Made by a program: the position numbers and the translations under genes
The notes under the pieces: model-generated
Seen by the model: the letters and a program-made list of their open reading frames with translations, nothing else
Database searches by the model: none
What the model was told of the DNA's origin: nothing
Assembly (NCBI GenBank): GCA_947097535.1
Contig: CAMURM010000015.1
Coordinates: 1-13,028, forward strand
Origin: an uncultured Selenomonas sp.
GTDB taxonomy: Bacteria; Bacillota; Negativicutes; Selenomonadales; Selenomonadaceae
DNA length: 13,028 nt
Direction: 5' to 3'
Shown here: one piece after another, positions 12,714-13,028 of the stretch
How positions within the stretch are numbered: the first letter of the stretch is position 1
Layout: each line of letters begins with the position of its first letter

Positions 12714-13028
12714 TTATATGCGCGCGGCTTTCTTGCGCCCTTTCTTTTTCGGCGATGCCACCGCATGCTTTTTCAGCCCGAGCCAGACGAAGAAGCCGCA
12801 GGCGATGGCGAAGGCGACGAGGCTCGTCATCTGCGCGGATTTGAACATGCCGAGGACGAGCTCGTTGTAGTCGCCGCGCAGGTATTCGAGGAAGAAGCGC
12901 GCGGCGGAATAGAGCATGATGTAGAGAGCGAACGCCTGCCCCTTCGCGTGGTTCGTGGTGCGGAAGAGGAGGAGCAGCGCGAAGATGAAGAAGTCGAGCT
13001 GCCCCTCCCAGACCTCGGCGGGCCATAG
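12714..13028 (-). CDS. lgt: Prolipoprotein diacylglyceryl transferase (Lgt), C-terminal part
   Basis: The last 104 residues of an inner-membrane enzyme that adds the diacylglyceryl group to the lipobox cysteine of prolipoproteins. The reading frame runs off the window edge. Visible features are WPAEVWEGQLDF at the edge (family P-x-x-x-x-E-x-x-x-x), two membrane spans (about LDFFIFALLLLF and the span containing LVAFAIACGFFVWLGL), and LYSAARFFLEYLRGD, the conserved arginine-containing block (family G/A-R-F-F-x-E-x-x-R-x-D). The end is a very basic tail (SPKKKGRKKAARI). It would process lipoproteins such as MetQ and the OB-fold protein encoded here. Confidence 0.9.
   Translation of the reverse strand, partial: LWPAEVWEGQLDFFIFALLLLFRTTNHAKGQAFALYIMLYSAARFFLEYLRGDYNELVLGMFKSAQMTSLVAFAIACGFFVWLGLKKHAVASPKKKGRKKAARI

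Noticed and set aside
1..13028. CRISPR array, tRNA or rRNA genes
   Set aside because: No regularly spaced short repeats, and no tRNA-like or rRNA-like stretch was recognised on either strand.

Overview
The window looks like chromosomal DNA of a Gram-negative-type Firmicute, most likely a Selenomonas-like member of the Negativicutes. Supporting features are the GC-rich coding sequence, Firmicute-type AGGAGG ribosome sites and TTGACA/TATAAT promoters, a class 1B dihydroorotate dehydrogenase with its PyrK partner, lipoproteins, an Lgt enzyme, and the end of a giant cysteine-free beta-helix adhesin of the kind seen in two-partner secretion of diderm Firmicutes. The genus is an inference from these traits, not a search result.

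Layout. (1) Positions 2-2725 are the 3' part of a large repeat-built adhesin, closed by a strong terminator. (2) Positions 2803-3220 carry no conventional gene. They hold what looks like a complete type I toxin-antitoxin locus: a 23-residue hydrophobic peptide on the minus strand with its own ribosome site and extended -10 promoter, and a converging small RNA from a near-consensus plus-strand promoter. The two predicted transcripts meet tail to tail in a shared hairpin. Their 5' ends carry the same sequence motif, placed as inverted repeats in the DNA. This is the most novel-looking part of the window. (3) Positions 3305-7129 form a plus-strand run: pyrK, pyrD, an OB-fold-like lipoprotein and an M29 aminopeptidase. 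The first three genes overlap by 1-4 bases. (4) Positions 7154-7570 are a single-gene unit encoding a ComFB-family protein, with its own promoter and terminator. (5) Positions 7577-11364 are a tight operon driven by a consensus promoter: an M20 amidohydrolase followed by metN, metI and metQ, which encode a methionine-type ABC importer. It ends in a bidirectional terminator. (6) Positions 11412-13028 read on the minus strand: the C-terminal part of lgt, then nfo (endonuclease IV), then a 5'-truncated remnant of an Rpn/PD-(D/E)XK-type protein.

How the genes work together. PyrD and PyrK form the NAD-linked dihydroorotate dehydrogenase of pyrimidine synthesis. The M20 enzyme probably frees an amino acid from an N-acyl or similar conjugate that MetNIQ imports, since the four genes are translationally coupled. 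Lgt and the two lipoproteins (MetQ and the OB-fold protein) belong to the same surface-lipoprotein pathway but are not in one operon. No tRNA, rRNA, CRISPR array or complete transposon was seen.
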